From: Bacteroidota bacterium
Lineage (GTDB): Bacteria > Bacteroidota > Ignavibacteria > Ignavibacteriales > Ignavibacteriaceae
Direction: 5' to 3'
Assembly (NCBI GenBank): GCA_023406915.1
Contig: JAEXTR010000161.1
Location: 1 to 8,372, forward strand
Length of the DNA: 8,372 nucleotides
Part shown: piece by piece, positions 6,466-8,372 of the stretch
Layout: every line of letters starts with the position of its first letter
Position numbering within the stretch: position 1 is the first letter of the stretch
Position numbers and translations under genes: made by a program
Notes under the pieces: model-generated
Told to the model about the DNA's origin: nothing
Database searches by the model: none
What the model saw: the letters and a program-made list of their open reading frames with translations, nothing else

Positions 6466-8372
6466 ATGGCGTCTGAATCACTCACCATCCTGCTGCTCGA
6501 AGATGAGCCTGCGCACGCTGAGGTAATCTCCCGCGTGCTGTATACCGCGTTTCCCGGGATACGCGTCATCGTTCATGAATCTGCACATCGCGGGCAGGAA
6601 TACCTGAAGTCCGAAGGTGCTGATCTGATTATATCAGACCTCAACCTCAGAGATGGCTTCCTGCTGGATAATATTGCAGATGGGTTTGGTAATCTTCCCT
6701 TACTCCTGATGACTGCCTATGGTGATGAGCAGGTTGCAGTCAGGGCTATGAAGAGTGGTGCACTTGATTATATTGTAAAATCTGAGTTTTCATTCAGGGA
6801 ACTTCCGAAAACTGTGCAGCGCGTCCTCCGGCAATGGAATGAAGTGCAGGAAAGAAAACTTGCCGAAGCTAAATTAAAGGAAAGTGAACTGCGTAACCGC
6901 GCACTGGTAGAGGCATTACCTGATATGTTGTTTATGCTTTCCAGCGAAGGTGTCATAATTGATTATAAGGCTGAGCGTCAGGATGACCTCTTAGTGAAAC
7001 CTGATGAATTTCTTGGAAAGAATGTGATTGATATCTTCCCGCCATTCCTGGTGAAATTACTGAAGGATAGCATGGTAACGCTTCAAAAGAATGAAGGGGT
7101 AGTCACCTTTGAATATGAGTTAACCCTGGGTACACTGAAGTGGTTCGAAAGCAGAATGGTGAGGTATGGGGAAAAATTATTCCTCGCTGTTGTCAGAGAT
7201 ATAACTCTTTCTAAGAATGCTGAGAAGGCGCTCAAGGCAAGTGAGGAACAGTATCGCACCCTGATCGAAATCATTAGTGATGGCATTGCTTTTATTGATG
7301 CAGATGAGAAAATCGTTCTGATGAATCCTGCAGGTGCAAGAATGTACGGTCTAACTCATGAAAAGATTATTGGCAGGTCCTTGCTGGATTTCTGCACACC
7401 TGCCACTAAGAAGCTGATTAAACTGCAGACTGCAAGAAGAAGAGCGGGCTTCAGGGATGAATATCAGATGGAGATTATCCGCCCAAATGGTGAACACCGG
7501 TTCCTGAACACCAAGGTTTCTCCCACCTTTAATGCATCTGGTGAATTTATCGGATCTTCAGGCACATTTCAGGATGTAACCGATCTGCGTAATGCCGAGA
7601 AGGCATTGAAAGAAAGTGAAGAGTACTATCGGGCTGTAATCGAAACCTCACCGGATGGATTCTGGGTGACGGATGTGAATGGGAAGATTCTGGAAGTAAA
7701 TGATGTGTACATTAAGCGTTCCGGCTATACTCGGGAAGAGCTTCTGAAAATGTATGCATGGGATCTCGATGTGAATGAATATCCCGAAGATACCCAGCTG
7801 CATATGGACAAGATTAAAGTCAGAGGTGCAGAGGTTTTTGAAACGCAGCACCGCACAAAAGATGGCACCACCTGGCAGGTGGAAATAGATGTTTCATACT
7901 GGGATAAGGATGACGGCAGGTTCTTTGCTTTTATTAAGGATATTTATCGCAGAAAACGCTCGGAGCAGCTGATACGAACCAGACTTCGCCTTTCCGAAAT
8001 GGCATTGCATGGTGATGTTGATTCCATGATTCAGGCTGCCCTGGATGCTGCTGAACTCTTCACTTCATCCCGTATCGGCTTTTTCCATTTTGTAGATGAA
8101 AACCAGAGAGACCTGAAGCTGCAAACCTGGTCAACTAATACAACTGCCAATATGTGTAAAGCTGATGGTAAGGGCTTGCATTACGCAATCGCGGATGCTG
8201 GCGTATGGGTTGATTGCTTTCATCAAAGGAAACCGGTCATTCACAATGACTATGCTGCTTTACCTCATAAAAAGGGGCTTCCAGAAGGTCATGCTCCGGT
8301 TATTAGAGAGCTCGTAGTCCCGGTTATTCAGGATGAAAAGGTTACTGCAATCCTTGGAGTTGGAAATAAAAC
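6466..8372 (+). CDS. REC-PAS-PAS-PAS-GAF signalling protein (3' end cut off)
   Basis: Translated by hand from the ATG at 6466: 635 codons with no stop to the window edge. Residues 1-120 are a receiver domain with acidic residues E12/D13/E14 (LLLEDEPAH), phosphoacceptor D58 (IISDLNLRDG), T83 (LLMTAYGDE) and K105 (YIVKSE). Three PAS domains follow at about 141-250, 261-372 and 386-493; the first two end VVRDITL and FQDVTDL. Helical linkers of the form AEKALKxSEE join them. From about 500 a GAF domain (GAF_2 type) begins, with the characteristic PVIHNDYA...GLPEGHAPV..ELVVPV segment ending AILGVGNK, where the sequence stops. No transmembrane span is visible, so it is probably cytosolic. Such architectures usually end in a histidine kinase (HisKA or HisKA_2 plus HATPase) or GGDEF module, which is outside the window. 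It lies 8 bp behind the regulator in the same operon, so its REC domain is a plausible second target of the upstream kinase. The PAS and GAF ligands cannot be predicted. Confidence 0.93.
   Translation, partial: MASESLTILLLEDEPAHAEVISRVLYTAFPGIRVIVHESAHRGQEYLKSEGADLIISDLNLRDGFLLDNIADGFGNLPLLLMTAYGDEQVAVRAMKSGALDYIVKSEFSFRELPKTVQRVLRQWNEVQERKLAEAKLKESELRNRALVEALPDMLFMLSSEGVIIDYKAERQDDLLVKPDEFLGKNVIDIFPPFLVKLLKDSMVTLQKNEGVVTFEYELTLGTLKWFESRMVRYGEKLFLAVVRDITLSKNAEKALKASEEQYRTLIEIISDGIAFIDADEKIVLMNPAGARMYGLTHEKIIGRSLLDFCTPATKKLIKLQTARRRAGFRDEYQMEIIRPNGEHRFLNTKVSPTFNASGEFIGSSGTFQDVTDLRNAEKALKESEEYYRAVIETSPDGFWVTDVNGKILEVNDVYIKRSGYTREELLKMYAWDLDVNEYPEDTQLHMDKIKVRGAEVFETQHRTKDGTTWQVEIDVSYWDKDDGRFFAFIKDIYRRKRSEQLIRTRLRLSEMALHGDVDSMIQAALDAAELFTSSRIGFFHFVDENQRDLKLQTWSTNTTANMCKADGKGLHYAIADAGVWVDCFHQRKPVIHNDYAALPHKKGLPEGHAPVIRELVVPVIQDEKVTAILGVGNK

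Overview
This window is bacterial DNA of roughly middling GC. It is gene-dense, with no RNA genes, CRISPR array or recognisable transposase. The encoded proteins suggest the Bacteroidota/Chlorobi side of the tree, perhaps a Chlorobi/Ignavibacteria-like lineage. The clues are a Bacteroidetes-type serine-palmitoyltransferase-like enzyme, an Rcp1-type response regulator, and multi-PAS/GAF sensor proteins. Several starts have clear Shine-Dalgarno motifs, which fits Chlorobi-like relatives better than Bacteroidia or Flavobacteriia. This placement is inference only.

Left part (1-2480, minus strand): a PLP-dependent alpha-oxoamine synthase (serine palmitoyltransferase/KBL/BioF family, cut by the left window edge) lies downstream of an enolase-superfamily protein of the o-succinylbenzoate synthase/N-acylamino acid racemase type. 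A 230-bp gap separates them. Both look catalytically intact. The first points to sphingoid-type lipid synthesis, the second to menaquinone synthesis or amino-acid racemisation. No shared pathway is evident.

Middle (2481-4049): a 251-bp divergent intergenic region carries a compact cluster of hairpin-forming repeats (2527-2645), the most unexplained non-coding structure here. It is followed on the plus strand by a short MgtE-like Mg2+ transporter with a CBS pair and a five-helix channel domain but no N domain. Then come 334 bp with no convincing gene.

Right part (4050-8372, plus strand): a tightly packed signalling operon. A membrane histidine kinase (Cache-HAMP-PAS-HisKA-HATPase) overlaps an Rcp1-type single-domain response regulator by ATGA. 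Eight bases later a large REC-PAS-PAS-PAS-GAF protein begins and runs off the right edge. The likely scheme is that the kinase senses an extracytoplasmic ligand and passes phosphate to the stand-alone regulator and/or to the REC domain of the third protein. The output is outside the window. I see no clear new defence or mobile system. The best candidates for a second look are the intergenic repeat cluster, the altered MgtE pore motif and the three-gene relay.
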